Assembly: GCA_000961845.1 (NCBI GenBank)
Contig: LADZ01000006.1
Location: 1-64,000, forward strand
DNA from: Flavobacteriales bacterium BRH_c54
GTDB lineage: Bacteria > Bacteroidota > Bacteroidia > Flavobacteriales_E > Vicingaceae
DNA length: 64,000 nt
Direction of reading: 5' to 3'
Shown here piece after piece: positions 26,801 through 35,042 of this stretch (positions within the stretch are counted from its first letter, which is position 1; each line of letters begins with the position of its first letter). A program made the position numbers and the translations under genes. The notes below the pieces were generated by a model. That model had not been told where the DNA came from. It was given only the letters and a program-made list of their open reading frames with translations, and did no database searches.

Positions 26801-27484
26801 TTTTCCAGATACTTGACTTTGTCCAAAAATATATTGAATACCGTTTTCATCTGTAATGGTAAACTCAGTAATATTCATACTACTATTATTAGCGGTAACT
26901 TTAACCTTTAAATCTTGATAAGGAACTGTAATGATTTCGCCATAAATAGGATACTCTGTAGTCGGCTCTCCAACAAAAACTAATTTTCCCGTTCGTCCTA
27001 AAAAGTTAAAACGAAAAATATCAGGGGCAATATCATTTACATGATTATCTTCAAAAAAACTATGAGGGATATTATTAGGTAAATTTACATTGGTCTGATT
27101 ATCACTTCTAGTATTAAAATAACCATTACTTAGATATGCATCAGTATCATCTGCTTTTCCATTAACAACTCTGGTAATTACTCCTCCTGCTTGTAAATTC
27201 CATCCTAAACCTACCCATGAACCAATATCACTGGCTTTTGTTCCTCTGGAAAAGTAATTTAAACTGATATCTAAGTTAACACCACTTATACTTTTGCTAA
27301 ACAAAGGAATATGTGCTGTTGCTGCCCCTGTATTGTAATCTATGCCTGCACGATGCCCGCCTTGTGCGGCTGAGGCTGCATTAATGGAAGGGGCTTCCGA
27401 TGCAAAATGCCCTCCTGCGTCTGTCAATTGCCCAAAAAGATAACAAGGAGTTATCATTGTTAAAAAAATAATTATTTTTTTCAT
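23894..27484 (-). CDS. Large secreted RHS-partner shell protein with YD-type repeats
   Basis: 1196 residues with a signal peptide (LTMITPCYLFGQ). The N-terminal block (YNTGAATAHIPLFSKSISG, then DIGSWVGLGWNLQAGGVITR) is characteristic of proteins encoded directly upstream of RHS genes in Bacteroidota and resembles the SpvB/TcB-like shell start. The middle is beta-rich with many aromatic strands. The C-terminus carries RHS-like repeats (YTYDGYNQLVEERKSSS, YNYDLMYRLKDVKDANQN). It ends 33 bases before the RHS gene, which it likely partners. TcB/TcC-type cocoons are formed by just such a pair, so joint cage assembly is a reasonable inference. No enzyme motif is seen. Confidence 0.72.
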   Translation of the reverse strand: MKKIIIFLTMITPCYLFGQLTDAGGHFASEAPSINAASAAQGGHRAGIDYNTGAATAHIPLFSKSISGVNLDISLNYFSRGTKASDIGSWVGLGWNLQAGGVITRVVNGKADDTDAYLSNGYFNTRSDNQTNVNLPNNIPHSFFEDNHVNDIAPDIFRFNFLGRTGKLVFVGEPTTEYPIYGEIITVPYQDLKVKVTANNSSMNITEFTITDENGIQYIFGQSQVSGKNDVEMVTTYGASYMESWYLNEIKLPNGEVIFSFDYENILYADYGTTPNSHKMPPIIAPIYTANNVGSQSTNWVAPCPTGTVTAPFSTQYQYDRYNQLYLKEIHFEGGSYLFETVDRADVDERFPATTPLKVLEKIHYKGLNGEILSTYYLQHHYLKSGIGHYTRLALNTLTQFGKEDVNFINPTPISNHPEFDNRPNGGDFKFYYNTQTYGSQSGWVPYPLTVHVDAWGFINNSSTEAKADNQIDYVQELIPDFNYIDRNGLMQTHATTGPLLYNNTTRYPSNDVSVVQIGMLSSIKFPDKTIIDYTYELNEAYEKDFFDHINLTTSSEANRICGGVRVKLITERHESIQNPQNFLSQKWYYYETVDANGELTGQSSGVVFNKSPLINRYKKTARAGDNGGTLPNDLCFTCDYEVIIPSIIDPLTESYDNHMVYSVVSEFISSSEQNSEGKNIYYFDIYQQYPQFYQEPIDYLDQASQLARSQPLLLEQKVAPHVAQFNYISTPLTKKEVYKYEVVGGNPVYSIESKEEYTYKTVIDNQSIDLLDAKRQYLINTSYEIPCREYNHLTGISGVDNYDYPNLYDKKLVTINPKISRLLEYENQTIYDDAGLPITSEKKYTYDGYNQLVEERKSSSDDTYYFIKYFRVTDFGTPPLQAHLDMLSKHIHIPVIEEVKYFNNAAIFNGNEKILSGRYRVFDDFSGNILSKTNLRLNTAYPLTPSSVDVFSDAGFDAQFYEPVNQSLAYDVKGRLLSAKVENGVESYNKYSDSPTKILIAQAQYGTEDNVYYTSFENEETGLSNDFTPLDAPVSMNPDARTGDVSTNLTISAVKQTNVSTGKYILSFWTKGIPNITQTVDVTGTSITILKQHVSITTPNEWKINHYVVDVTALSDILITGSQLIDEIRMYPYDAQMKTYTYYNGGGIRSITNENDVTTFYNYDLMYRLKDVKDANQNLLEERKYHTINLNDSNY

Positions 27485-27808
27485 TTTATGAATATTTTAT
27501 GTTATTAATAAGGTTTAAATTTTAATTAATATGTTTTAATTGTTAAGTGTTTTCAAAAACTCTACGGTTCTTTAAGGCTAAAAGTATCGAATCATTATTT
27601 TCTTTTAATACCATTAATTTAAAACCAAAAAACTCCAAACGTAAAGTAAAAAACACTAAAAACGAAGAAATAGTCCATCCATCTAACTAACGATCGATTT
27701 TGACCAATGAACGGTCATTTTTTTCTTTTTTTAGTGACTTTTTTCTTTTTATTTTTTCTAATTTTCATATAAACAAATAAATATTTTCCATCAAAAACTC
27801 ACATTAAC
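27485..27808. other. 324-base gap between the T2SS-like operon and the RHS locus
   Basis: No coding sequence. On the minus strand it must hold the end of the gspF transcript and the promoter of the RHS locus. The sequence has long A/T runs and a weak stem GACC...GGTC near 27698-27712, but no strong terminator or clear TAnnTTTG box that I could fix with confidence. Confidence 0.4.
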
Positions 27809-28951
27809 CTAAAACAACCCTGTATTAATTTCCATCATAGGGATGTACATGGCAATTACAATAAATCCTACAATAACGCTGATAAATAAAATCACAAAAG
27901 GTTCGAGGAGTTTTCCAAACAATTCCGAGCGGTATTCTAAATCTTTGGAGTATTGTTCATCTAAGTTTTTGAAAATAGCATCCAGCTTATTCACTTCTTC
28001 GGCTACTTTTATCAGGGCTATCATCTTTTTCGGGAAAATAGGCATGGTTCGCATGCTTTCGTTCAATAATTTTCCATGCATCAAATCATCTTCTACTTTT
28101 TCGAGGGCTTGTTGCAAAGGATAATAATCAATCATCTTTTTTACCAACTGAATGGAATTTAATAAAGGATTTCTGGCACTGATCAGTAAATTCATGGAGT
28201 GACAAAAACGGGTTAAATATATTTTTTGAGCCATCTCCCCTACTACCGGAATTTTGATAATAAGCGTGGAAGTAATTTTCCTGAACCACGTTTTCTTTTT
28301 ATTGAGCGTCACAAAAACAATTGCTCCCAATATGAATAATACAATCAACAAAAAATAACTGCTTACGGTGTCGGAAGCATCAATAACAAACTGGGTAACT
28401 CCCGGTAATTCTTTATTAAAACTTTTAAAAATGTCCTGAAACATAGGGACTAAAAATTTTAATAAGAACACCACCATTCCAAAAGCAGTTGCTAGTAATA
28501 CAATCGGGTAAGACAACGCTCCTGAGAGTTTTCTTTTTTGGTCTATTTTTCGTTTGAAAAAAGTGGCTAAATCAGTCAATACTAAATCTACCCGAGAGCT
28601 TTCTTCGCCTACTTTTAGCGAGTAATATTCGTATTCGGTAAATTTTCCGGTATGTTGAAGTGCTTCAGAAAAACTTGCCCCATTAATAATGTCATTTTTG
28701 ATGCTTTCCAGCAACTTTTTATCTTTGTCTTTCTCTGTTTCTTCCACAATCAATTCCAACGCAGTTTTAATGTCTGTTCCTGCGGATAACAACAAGCTGA
28801 TTTCGGAATAGAATTGTTCTTTCTTTTTATCGGGATAGCTTTTGCTAAAACTAATGTCTTGATTGAGCAATTGCAATATACTGCTTTTCTGCTGCTTTTC
28901 TTTAGCTGCCGATGGAACTTTTGTATTAATATGAGATACTTTAATTGCCAT
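27809..28951 (-). CDS. gspF: T2SS/T4P inner-membrane platform protein, GspF family
   Basis: 380 residues. The N-terminal cytoplasmic helical domain (FYSEISLLLSAGTDIKTALE, EALQHTGKFTEYEYYSLKVG) precedes the first membrane segment (about 147-170, YPIVLLATAFGMVVFLLKFL). The second F domain (FCHSMNLLISARNPLLNSI, then PKKMIALIKVAEEVNKLDAI) is followed by the terminal helix (EPFVILFISVIVGFIVIAMY). GspF anchors the secretion ATPase and is thought to transmit its turning to the pseudopilus. It is the last gene of the 13-gene unit. The extra ~30 residues at the N-terminus are polar. PilC of type IV pili is the close alternative, since the two families are homologous. Confidence 0.88.
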   Translation of the reverse strand: MAIKVSHINTKVPSAAKEKQQKSSILQLLNQDISFSKSYPDKKKEQFYSEISLLLSAGTDIKTALELIVEETEKDKDKKLLESIKNDIINGASFSEALQHTGKFTEYEYYSLKVGEESSRVDLVLTDLATFFKRKIDQKRKLSGALSYPIVLLATAFGMVVFLLKFLVPMFQDIFKSFNKELPGVTQFVIDASDTVSSYFLLIVLFILGAIVFVTLNKKKTWFRKITSTLIIKIPVVGEMAQKIYLTRFCHSMNLLISARNPLLNSIQLVKKMIDYYPLQQALEKVEDDLMHGKLLNESMRTMPIFPKKMIALIKVAEEVNKLDAIFKNLDEQYSKDLEYRSELFGKLLEPFVILFISVIVGFIVIAMYIPMMEINTGLF

Positions 28952-28953
28952 AC

Positions 28954-29406
28954 TTATTCTTCAATTTTAGCGATTGCTCCGTAGTTTTTATAAAAAGAAA
29001 AATCGTTGTCTTTCACCTTCATTTTTACAAAGTCAACTACTTGTTCTTCTTTAAATTCTGCTATGGTGTTGATTAATATATCCGTTGCTGAAAAGAAAAA
29101 TGTATCGGTTTGAAAATTTATATTTCTCAATACATATTCATGCTCAAATTGGTAATTAATGATTTTATCTGTTTGCTCCATAGAAATACTGTAATCATTT
29201 GTTTTAACTACTTTTTTCGCTAATTCAAAATCACGACTAATGGTAGATGAGAACTCAAAATAATCTCTTACATCAGCTTTGATGGTGTTGAGTTTAATAT
29301 ACTGCTGATTGACAAAAATGTAAACAGAATAAGCCGTGCTCATCACTACCCCGGAGATAACAATAGCAACCATAATTTCTAAAAATGAAAAAGCTTTAAT
29401 TTTCAT
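28954..29406 (-). CDS. Minor pseudopilin, GspJ-like
   Basis: 150 residues. It starts MKIKAFSFLEIMVAIVISGV: a short basic leader, prepilin cleavage site A|FSFLE with Glu at +5, and the hydrophobic helix of class III prepilins. The rest is a small beta domain without clear motifs. The first 11 nt overlap the end of the preceding pseudopilin gene, and the stop lies 2 bases before gspF. By position after GspI-like and GspK-like genes it would be GspJ, but the tip order is inferred from operon layout. Processing by the peptidase encoded at 38406-38921 is expected. Confidence 0.75.
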   Translation of the reverse strand: MKIKAFSFLEIMVAIVISGVVMSTAYSVYIFVNQQYIKLNTIKADVRDYFEFSSTISRDFELAKKVVKTNDYSISMEQTDKIINYQFEHEYVLRNINFQTDTFFFSATDILINTIAEFKEEQVVDFVKMKVKDNDFSFYKNYGAIAKIEE

Positions 29407-29761
29407 TTGTTATAATGTCTTTTAACAATATTATTTCTTTGCTTTCAAACAATTTTTCTTTGTCTTTATAGGCTTCAATTTGCAATATTTTTAACTCACC
29501 GGATAAAGAATATGCTACTATCATTTTTTCGATAGTCATGTTTTCAAAAGTGATGGTTTCATCTAAATACCTGCTTTCTTGCAATGTTTCGTTTCTGATG
29601 AGTTTTGCCAGTGCTGCTGCTTGCTGTTTTTCCTTGGTAATTCCGGATGAAGCGATGTTAATTAATGTAACAGAAGTCAACCCAAAAGCAATCATTACAA
29701 TAACCATGGCTACCATAGATTCCAAAATAGTAAATGCTTGTATTTTTTTTAGTTTAACCAT
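29396..29761 (-). CDS. Minor pseudopilin, GspI-like
   Basis: 121 residues. Prepilin signal KKIQA|FTILESMVAMVIVM with Glu at +5, as in GspI (typical pattern FTLLEVMVA). The globular part is short and beta-rich (ENMTIEKMIVAYSLSGELKI). It overlaps the upstream GspK-like gene by 13 nt and the downstream GspJ-like gene by 11 nt. GspI, J and K form the tip complex of T2SS pseudopili; that assignment rests on size and order. Confidence 0.75.
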   Translation of the reverse strand: MVKLKKIQAFTILESMVAMVIVMIAFGLTSVTLINIASSGITKEKQQAAALAKLIRNETLQESRYLDETITFENMTIEKMIVAYSLSGELKILQIEAYKDKEKLFESKEIILLKDIITNEN

Positions 29762-31005
29762 TTAATTATTTGATGTTGCTGAATGGCTTCTGTTAATGCT
29801 ACGCCTACAAAATATTCTGACAATGCCTCTCTGTCTATCACCACATCCATCAGGTGATTTTGATATACAGATGAGGGTGTTTTTAACAAAAAGTTGTTGC
29901 AAAAAACACCTCCCGTAACTTCGCCTCTTAATTCGAGCATTTCGGAAGCATAAATTTGTCCCGTTATTTTGCTATTGTTGCCAACACTCACCAAGGCTTG
30001 ATTTTTTCTATCGTAATTTTCATTGTATAAAAAAACAGCTCCTTTTAGTGTTACATTTTCAGCAATACTGATTTTTCGCTGCGTGGTTGAATTACCTTTT
30101 CCTAACACTGCCAAGACAGAAGGGTAATTGAGTTGACAATTTTCTTCAACCACAATGGAATCTTGTGCAAAAAATTGAGCATTGATCTTACTGTTCTTTT
30201 CAATGATAATTCCCTTGGCATAACAAATAATATTATTGATGTTGGAAGAGGTTTCAATGATGATGTTTCTATCGGAACGAATGATGATATTTCCCTCAAT
30301 TGTTTTATTGGCTAACGAAATGGTAAATGGAGAGTACAACACCAAGGTATTTTTATCAAAAGTATTGACAATAGAATCTTGTCCTAAAACAGCTTCATAA
30401 TCCACAACACTATCGTTATTGGAATTCATAAAACGGTGGTAATTTTCGTCTATTAATTCTTTATTGATTGAAGGAATGTTTTTATTGCTGTTTTTTTTTA
30501 TCCCATTAATTAAGCGTTGACCAACAAAGCTTTTTCCTTCTATATAAGCTCTTTTTACCCCTGATTCAGGTAAATAGCAATCTCCTGTAATGATGGTAAG
30601 TCCTGTTAGGGATAATGGTTTGTTTTGCTCCGCTAAATAGATGGCTGTTTTTTCGCCTGCATTTAAATTCGCACCAATTAATGCTGTTTTTGAGGCGTTT
30701 TTGTTTCTCCAAGTTGCTTTGGAAGAAATTACATAAAAAGCTCCCCAACTTTTTTTGGTTAAAGAAACTTCATGTTGAGCATCTGCAAATAAATCAATTT
30801 TGGTCGCTTGATTTAATGGAAGTGTTTGATTAAAAACCAATCCATAATTGATTCCTGAATACACATCCTGAAAAAGTTGATCTTGTTTGAATGCTCCTAA
30901 CACATAAAAATTGTTGTAATAGTTCACCAAAATAATAGAAGAAGTAATGATTGAAATAACAATCACCAAAAACATTGCATATAGTAATGCTCCTGCCTTA
31001 ATCAT
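29749..31005 (-). CDS. GspK/PilX-like pseudopilin with a beta-helix-type body
   Basis: 418 residues from the ATG at 31005; the frame continues to 31059 but this Met begins the prepilin-like helix (MIKAGALLYAMFLVIVISII). The cleavage-like site is A|GALLY and lacks Glu at +5, as is normal for GspK. The long body has repeated hydrophobic strands (IEGNIIIRSDRNIIIETSSN, CYAKGIIIEKNSKINAQFF, AENVTLKGAVFLY) that look like a right-handed beta-helix or bactofilin-like solenoid. This is unlike the alpha-helical body of classical GspK. Overlaps the MORN gene by 8 nt. The tip-cap role is inferred from operon position. Confidence 0.65.
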   Translation of the reverse strand: MIKAGALLYAMFLVIVISIITSSIILVNYYNNFYVLGAFKQDQLFQDVYSGINYGLVFNQTLPLNQATKIDLFADAQHEVSLTKKSWGAFYVISSKATWRNKNASKTALIGANLNAGEKTAIYLAEQNKPLSLTGLTIITGDCYLPESGVKRAYIEGKSFVGQRLINGIKKNSNKNIPSINKELIDENYHRFMNSNNDSVVDYEAVLGQDSIVNTFDKNTLVLYSPFTISLANKTIEGNIIIRSDRNIIIETSSNINNIICYAKGIIIEKNSKINAQFFAQDSIVVEENCQLNYPSVLAVLGKGNSTTQRKISIAENVTLKGAVFLYNENYDRKNQALVSVGNNSKITGQIYASEMLELRGEVTGGVFCNNFLLKTPSSVYQNHLMDVVIDREALSEYFVGVALTEAIQQHQIIKWLN

Positions 31006-31861
31006 CTTTCTTTTTTTTAGTTTTTTTCTCTTTTTGTTCTCCGTTTTTACGAGCATCAACCTTAGGTTCTTTTACTTTTTTGGTTGTTGGTTTTTTGTCC
31101 GTTTCATCTTCAGTTTTCTTTTGCCAAAACTTCCACCATTTTTTATTGGTTTCTTTATCTTCTTTAGTCTTAGTGTTTTCTACAGCCTCTTTGGTCTTAT
31201 TTTTTTTAGTTTTTTCTGTTGTGTTTTTGGGTTCTTTAGCCTTTTTCTCTTTTGGAACTACTTCTTTGCCATTTTTATAGTTGGTAACACTAAAAATAGT
31301 ATCGTTTTTATAGGTGATGATTTTTCCGTGCAGTTTGCCTTTTTTATACCTTCCTTTTTCTACCACTTCTTCGGCTTCATACTTTAAAAATGAACCGTGT
31401 AATCTCCCTGATTTATAGCTACCTTCTTCAACTACTTTTCCATCCACATATAATTCATAATTCCCATTTTTGTAGCCTTTATTCCATTGGTAAATAGTGG
31501 CTAGTTTCCCTGTTTTTTCCCATGTTTTCCACTTGCCTATTTTATATCCTTTTTTAAATTCGCCTTTGGTGATTAAGCTTCCATCTGAAGTAATTACCTG
31601 ATAATCGCCATCTAACAATCGTCCTTTAAATCCTCCTTGGTTCACTTTAATGGCATTGTTCTGATACCAGTAATAATCAATATTGGTACTCAATCTGATT
31701 TTCTTCTCTTCTAATAAAACAGTAGCATTAACAGATGAATCTTTATAATGCACACTTATATCTCTATGGGTGACTTCTTTTATTTTTTGAGCATAGATAA
31801 ATGTTCCAGAAAATAGAAAAAATGCTACTACGGTAATGATATGTTTCACTGCTAAGTTCAT
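30998..31861 (-). CDS. Secreted MORN-repeat protein with Lys/Glu-rich tail, embedded in the T2SS-like operon
   Basis: 287 residues. Signal peptide (VAFFLFSGTFIYAQ), then about five MORN/YwqK-like repeats (LLDGDYQVITSDGSLITKGE, KIGKWKTWEKTGKLATIYQW, LHGSFLKYEAEEVVEKGRYK, LHGKIITYKNDTIF). From about residue 200 the tail is extremely charged (KKEDKE/KKTKKKKDD type) and interrupted by one aromatic patch, NKKWWKFWQKKTE. Start overlaps the GspC-like stop (ATGA) and its end overlaps the GspK-like start, so it is an integral part of the operon. Not part of classical T2SS. Possible role: envelope or peptidoglycan anchoring of the machine, or a secreted substrate. This is a guess from position. Confidence 0.7.
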   Translation of the reverse strand: MNLAVKHIITVVAFFLFSGTFIYAQKIKEVTHRDISVHYKDSSVNATVLLEEKKIRLSTNIDYYWYQNNAIKVNQGGFKGRLLDGDYQVITSDGSLITKGEFKKGYKIGKWKTWEKTGKLATIYQWNKGYKNGNYELYVDGKVVEEGSYKSGRLHGSFLKYEAEEVVEKGRYKKGKLHGKIITYKNDTIFSVTNYKNGKEVVPKEKKAKEPKNTTEKTKKNKTKEAVENTKTKEDKETNKKWWKFWQKKTEDETDKKPTTKKVKEPKVDARKNGEQKEKKTKKKKDD

Positions 31862-32343
31862 TTGTTTATCGTTTTTTGTTCGTCTTGAAATGAAACGGTA
31901 ATAGTCTCTTTTTCAATTTTAACTACTTTTAGTTCGTTCAATGTTGTTCCTTCTTTTACGATGCGTTCTTTGCCGTCAATATTTACTATTGCTACTCGTT
32001 TTTCTGAGTTATTATTTTTTATCATTCCTTTGTATTGTATGGAAGGCCATTTAAGTACTGTTGGAGGTGTGTTTTTTTTAGTTTTTGAAGTACCATTGGT
32101 TTTAGTTGCAACTTGATAATTTACTGTTTGAACCCTCTTTTGGCTTAAAAACGGGTCTCTGTAATTGGCAACGATAGAAAAAGTATCTTTTTTTATTTCG
32201 TCAATGTTAATAATGGTTTTCTCTTCGGTATTCGAATAACTAGGTGTTGAAAAAAAATAACCGTATAATTGGTAAAACACAAAGCCCCATACCAAAATCA
32301 CTATGGGCAATAAAATGTAGATATTTTTTTTCTTCTGCTGCAT
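31858..32343 (-). CDS. GspC/PilP-like inner-membrane linker protein
   Basis: 161 residues. One membrane helix (about 8-29, IYILLPIVILVWGFVFYQLY), then a Pro/Thr/Lys-rich linker. The C-terminal homology-region-type domain begins YRDPFLSQ and contains LKWPSIQYKGMIKNNNSEK, IVNIDGKERIVKEGT and LNELKVVKIEKETITV. This is the HR fold of GspC/PilP, which joins the inner membrane platform to the secretin N0 domain. The match is by pattern, as these proteins vary greatly. It overlaps the MORN gene by 4 nt. Confidence 0.7.
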   Translation of the reverse strand: MQQKKKNIYILLPIVILVWGFVFYQLYGYFFSTPSYSNTEEKTIINIDEIKKDTFSIVANYRDPFLSQKRVQTVNYQVATKTNGTSKTKKNTPPTVLKWPSIQYKGMIKNNNSEKRVAIVNIDGKERIVKEGTTLNELKVVKIEKETITVSFQDEQKTINK

Positions 32344-32345
32344 GC

Positions 32346-33293
32346 TTACTGTATGGTTAATTTTCTGATGTTACTCATAGGTCCAATATTTCCTGCTGCA
32401 TCTGTAGATTGAACTCTCCAATAAAAAACTCCAACCCCTAATGAATCCTGATGAGATGTGCCAACAGCTTGTGCAGATTTTATCAGGTTAGTTGCTGAAA
32501 CATCTGAGTAAAAGAAAATATCATCGGTTAATGCTGTTCCTGTGTTTGCTCCTTGTGTCCAGGAGTAAGTATGATAACCATCACTCAATGTAGCATTATC
32601 CGCAGGAGCAACTAAGGTAACCATATTCGGAGAGGTGGTATCTATGGTCAATGTTCTAATAGAAAATGCGGTGGAAGTATTTGAGGTAGCATTTCTGCCT
32701 TGAACACCCCAAACCAATGTTCCTTCAGGTAAGGTAGTAGTAATTGAATTGGAAGTAGTTATTTGTGGTCCAAAAACTAAGTTTCCTGTCCATGTGTTTT
32801 CATGAATTTCTATTAAATAATCATCTGCATTTAAGAGGCTATTCCAAGTAAATGTAATGTTATCATTATTGGTAATATAATTATCAATAGGAGCACTTAA
32901 AACTATTTGTTGGCTGCTGATGTCTAATGAACTATCAATGGTTACAGTAAATGTTGAGAAATTGGTTTCACTACCGTTGTTCATTCCTTTTACTCTCCAC
33001 TGAAAAGTTCCGGGATATAAAGTATATTCAAATTTGTTTTTGGAAATGGTAGTATCCAACAAAAATTTGGTTACCGAAGTAAAACTTCCTTCAACTACTT
33101 GCATGTTGTATTGCTCTGCACCATCTAACCAATTCCACCAAAAGGTATGGGTTAATTGTATAGTAGTTAAATTGTTGGCAGGCGCTAACAAAGTAATCGT
33201 TTCTTTATCAATGTCTTTTTCAATAAAATCGTTGCAGGCAGTAATTGTTGCCAACAACAAAGTGATGAGACTGTAGTTAACTATTTTCTTCAT
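32346..33293 (-). CDS. Lipoprotein with Ig/fibronectin-like repeats in the T2SS-like operon
   Basis: 315 residues. Lipobox LLLATITAC puts the lipid anchor at Cys20. Three beta-sandwich repeats of about 95 residues follow, each with an 'sP.n...l......f.W....gA..Y.lqv' pattern (APANNLTTIQLTHTFWWNWL, APIDNYITNNDNITFTWNSL, APADNATLSDGYHTYSWTQG). The last ends GPMSNIRKLTIQ. Similar repeats occur in Bacteroidota outer-membrane lipoproteins that bind carbohydrate or protein. Lying between GspM-like and GspC-like genes, with 17 nt overlap to the former, it may act as a pilotin or outer-membrane partner of the secretin. That is inference. Confidence 0.72.
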   Translation of the reverse strand: MKKIVNYSLITLLLATITACNDFIEKDIDKETITLLAPANNLTTIQLTHTFWWNWLDGAEQYNMQVVEGSFTSVTKFLLDTTISKNKFEYTLYPGTFQWRVKGMNNGSETNFSTFTVTIDSSLDISSQQIVLSAPIDNYITNNDNITFTWNSLLNADDYLIEIHENTWTGNLVFGPQITTSNSITTTLPEGTLVWGVQGRNATSNTSTAFSIRTLTIDTTSPNMVTLVAPADNATLSDGYHTYSWTQGANTGTALTDDIFFYSDVSATNLIKSAQAVGTSHQDSLGVGVFYWRVQSTDAAGNIGPMSNIRKLTIQ

Positions 33294-33825
33294 GGTTTTC
33301 AGCTTTTACGTTTTGTAAATAAATGGTAGAATTTAATTTTCTTGTTCGTGTCCTAAGTTCATTATTGATTTTAAAATCCAAGGCGACCAACTTTCCTCCT
33401 TGGTAATTATTTTCGATATAATTACTTAGTTTGAGTAATTGGATAAAGTCTCCTTCTACAATTACCAGTGCTGTTTTAGTGGTATATCCTTTATCTGATA
33501 TGGAGAAGGGTTGAGGAAAGTCTTTCAACACCAAATTATTGGTTTGCACATAACCTGTTACAGACTCCAACAACAATTGATGTACATCTAAATCATGGGC
33601 TACTTGAGTGCCTATTAATTGTTCTATTTTGGCTAGTTTTTGTTTGATTACTGCAATTTCTTCAGGTGCATTTTTGTTATTGGCTACTTGTTCTTCCATC
33701 ACACCGGTCTCCATAGCTAAATCAATGGTATCGGACAAGGCTAATTGGTACAATACCACCATAAATACTCCACTTATGATTAATACATATTGCAACTTTT
33801 TTTTGTATGTCAGTTTATTCATCAT
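33277..33825 (-). CDS. GspM/PilO-like inner-membrane assembly protein
   Basis: 182 residues. Short cytoplasmic N-terminus, one membrane helix (about 12-30, YVLIISGVFMVVLYQLALSD), a coiled coil (EEQVANNKNAPEEIAVIKQK), then a ferredoxin-like alpha/beta domain (LVIVEGDFIQLLKLSNYIEN, LVALDFKIN). This is the PilO/GspM arrangement. It overlaps the GspL-like gene by 4 nt. PilO/GspM pairs with PilN/GspL to align the platform. Sequence identity is low in this family, so the call leans on topology and gene order. Confidence 0.7.
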   Translation of the reverse strand: MMNKLTYKKKLQYVLIISGVFMVVLYQLALSDTIDLAMETGVMEEQVANNKNAPEEIAVIKQKLAKIEQLIGTQVAHDLDVHQLLLESVTGYVQTNNLVLKDFPQPFSISDKGYTTKTALVIVEGDFIQLLKLSNYIENNYQGGKLVALDFKINNELRTRTRKLNSTIYLQNVKAENHEENS

Positions 33826-35042
33826 TGTTTGATCACAATTTGTAATTCAAATTCTCCCGGTGTTTTCAGGTTATCTTGTATAAAAGAGATGATATTAATA
33901 TCATTGACCCATTCGTATTTTTTTAGTTTTTTTATCCAGTTATTTAATTCAATGCTTCTGCTTACTGAGCCTATAATTTTAACTGCATTGTAGGTAAATT
34001 GAATGTCTTCTGCTTTATTAATTCTTTTGGTTAATGGATTAATAAATAACTGATCCAACTGAATGGAAGCAGGCACACTCATAGCAATTTGATCGGCATA
34101 GAAAGTAATTTTAGCTGCTTTGGTTACGCCACTGTTTTGAATAAATTCTTCTTTGATGAGCAACTCTTTTTTTAAGATTTCTAACTCATCCACAAATTGT
34201 TGTTTGCTGTTTAATTGGTATTGTAACTCATTGTTAGAAGATTCATAACTATTGGCTATCATCATATTTGAAATGGTAAGCACAAAGAAAAAAGCTAGCA
34301 AACCAAAACCCACTACCGTATATTTATTCTTATGCAAATATTCTTCCCTGAAATGGGTTACTTCTTCGCATACTATTGGATGAATTTTAATCGGTGAAAT
34401 AAAATGACTCAATGCTGCACTAAAAGCAATTAATTCATGTGAATTAACAATTTCTCCTTCTATATTATATTCCTCTCCTCCGGCAACACTTCCTAAACTA
34501 TCTATCTGATTAATATAATTATCTACTATCAGCAATTCATGGGTAGTAGTCGTAATTACTGATTTGTTAATGAGGGGAATACAATTCTCTAAAGTAAAAG
34601 GTCCTAAATAAATTTGAACACCAAAAAGATGCAACGATTGTATGGTCGCAACCAATGAATTTAACAAGTCTTTTCTTACAATAGAAACCCAAGATTCAAA
34701 AGTAGAGATGACTGCTTGTTGTAAATAAAAATCTTTTAATGTCGCATTTGGAAGTACTTGATTCAACAAATCCTGCTCAGACAAATGCTCGTTTGTTTTT
34801 ACTTTTTTATGTACTATTCCTTTACCTCCAACTGCAAAGTACAGCGGAGCTTTCTTGGTATTGATTTTTGCTAATTCTTCTAAAGAAACATCTGTAAACT
34901 TTCGAGCTACCTTTACACCTTCTTTATTCGCTATTAATTCTAATGCGATGAGTGTGTAACTGTCTTTGGAGTTGTAAATCACCTCAACACCAAAAGCAGT
35001 TTGTCCTCTTATGAATTGATATTTATCTAAAAAATTGAGCAT
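33822..35042 (-). CDS. GspL / PilM-PilN-like inner-membrane assembly protein
   Basis: 406 residues. The first ~230 residues have an actin-like (PilM/GspL cytoplasmic) flavour (GQTAFGVEVIYNSKDSYTLI, LYFAVGGKGIVHKKV). One membrane helix sits at about 247-268 (VVGFGLLAFFFVLTISNMMI). A PilN-like periplasmic part follows with a coiled coil (YQLNSKQQFVDELEILKKEL) and the ferredoxin-like end (IKIIGSVSRSIELNNWIKKL). The fusion of PilM-like and PilN-like parts is what GspL has. ATG shares bases with the secretin stop (TAATG). It links the ATPase GspE to the periplasmic parts. Confidence 0.75.
   Translation of the reverse strand: MLNFLDKYQFIRGQTAFGVEVIYNSKDSYTLIALELIANKEGVKVARKFTDVSLEELAKINTKKAPLYFAVGGKGIVHKKVKTNEHLSEQDLLNQVLPNATLKDFYLQQAVISTFESWVSIVRKDLLNSLVATIQSLHLFGVQIYLGPFTLENCIPLINKSVITTTTHELLIVDNYINQIDSLGSVAGGEEYNIEGEIVNSHELIAFSAALSHFISPIKIHPIVCEEVTHFREEYLHKNKYTVVGFGLLAFFFVLTISNMMIANSYESSNNELQYQLNSKQQFVDELEILKKELLIKEEFIQNSGVTKAAKITFYADQIAMSVPASIQLDQLFINPLTKRINKAEDIQFTYNAVKIIGSVSRSIELNNWIKKLKKYEWVNDINIISFIQDNLKTPGEFELQIVIKQ

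Noticed and set aside
30947..31387. 146-codon plus-strand frame rich in Phe/Leu
   Set aside because: It is the antisense shadow of the Lys-rich tail of the MORN gene (AAA/AAG codons read as TTT/CTT).
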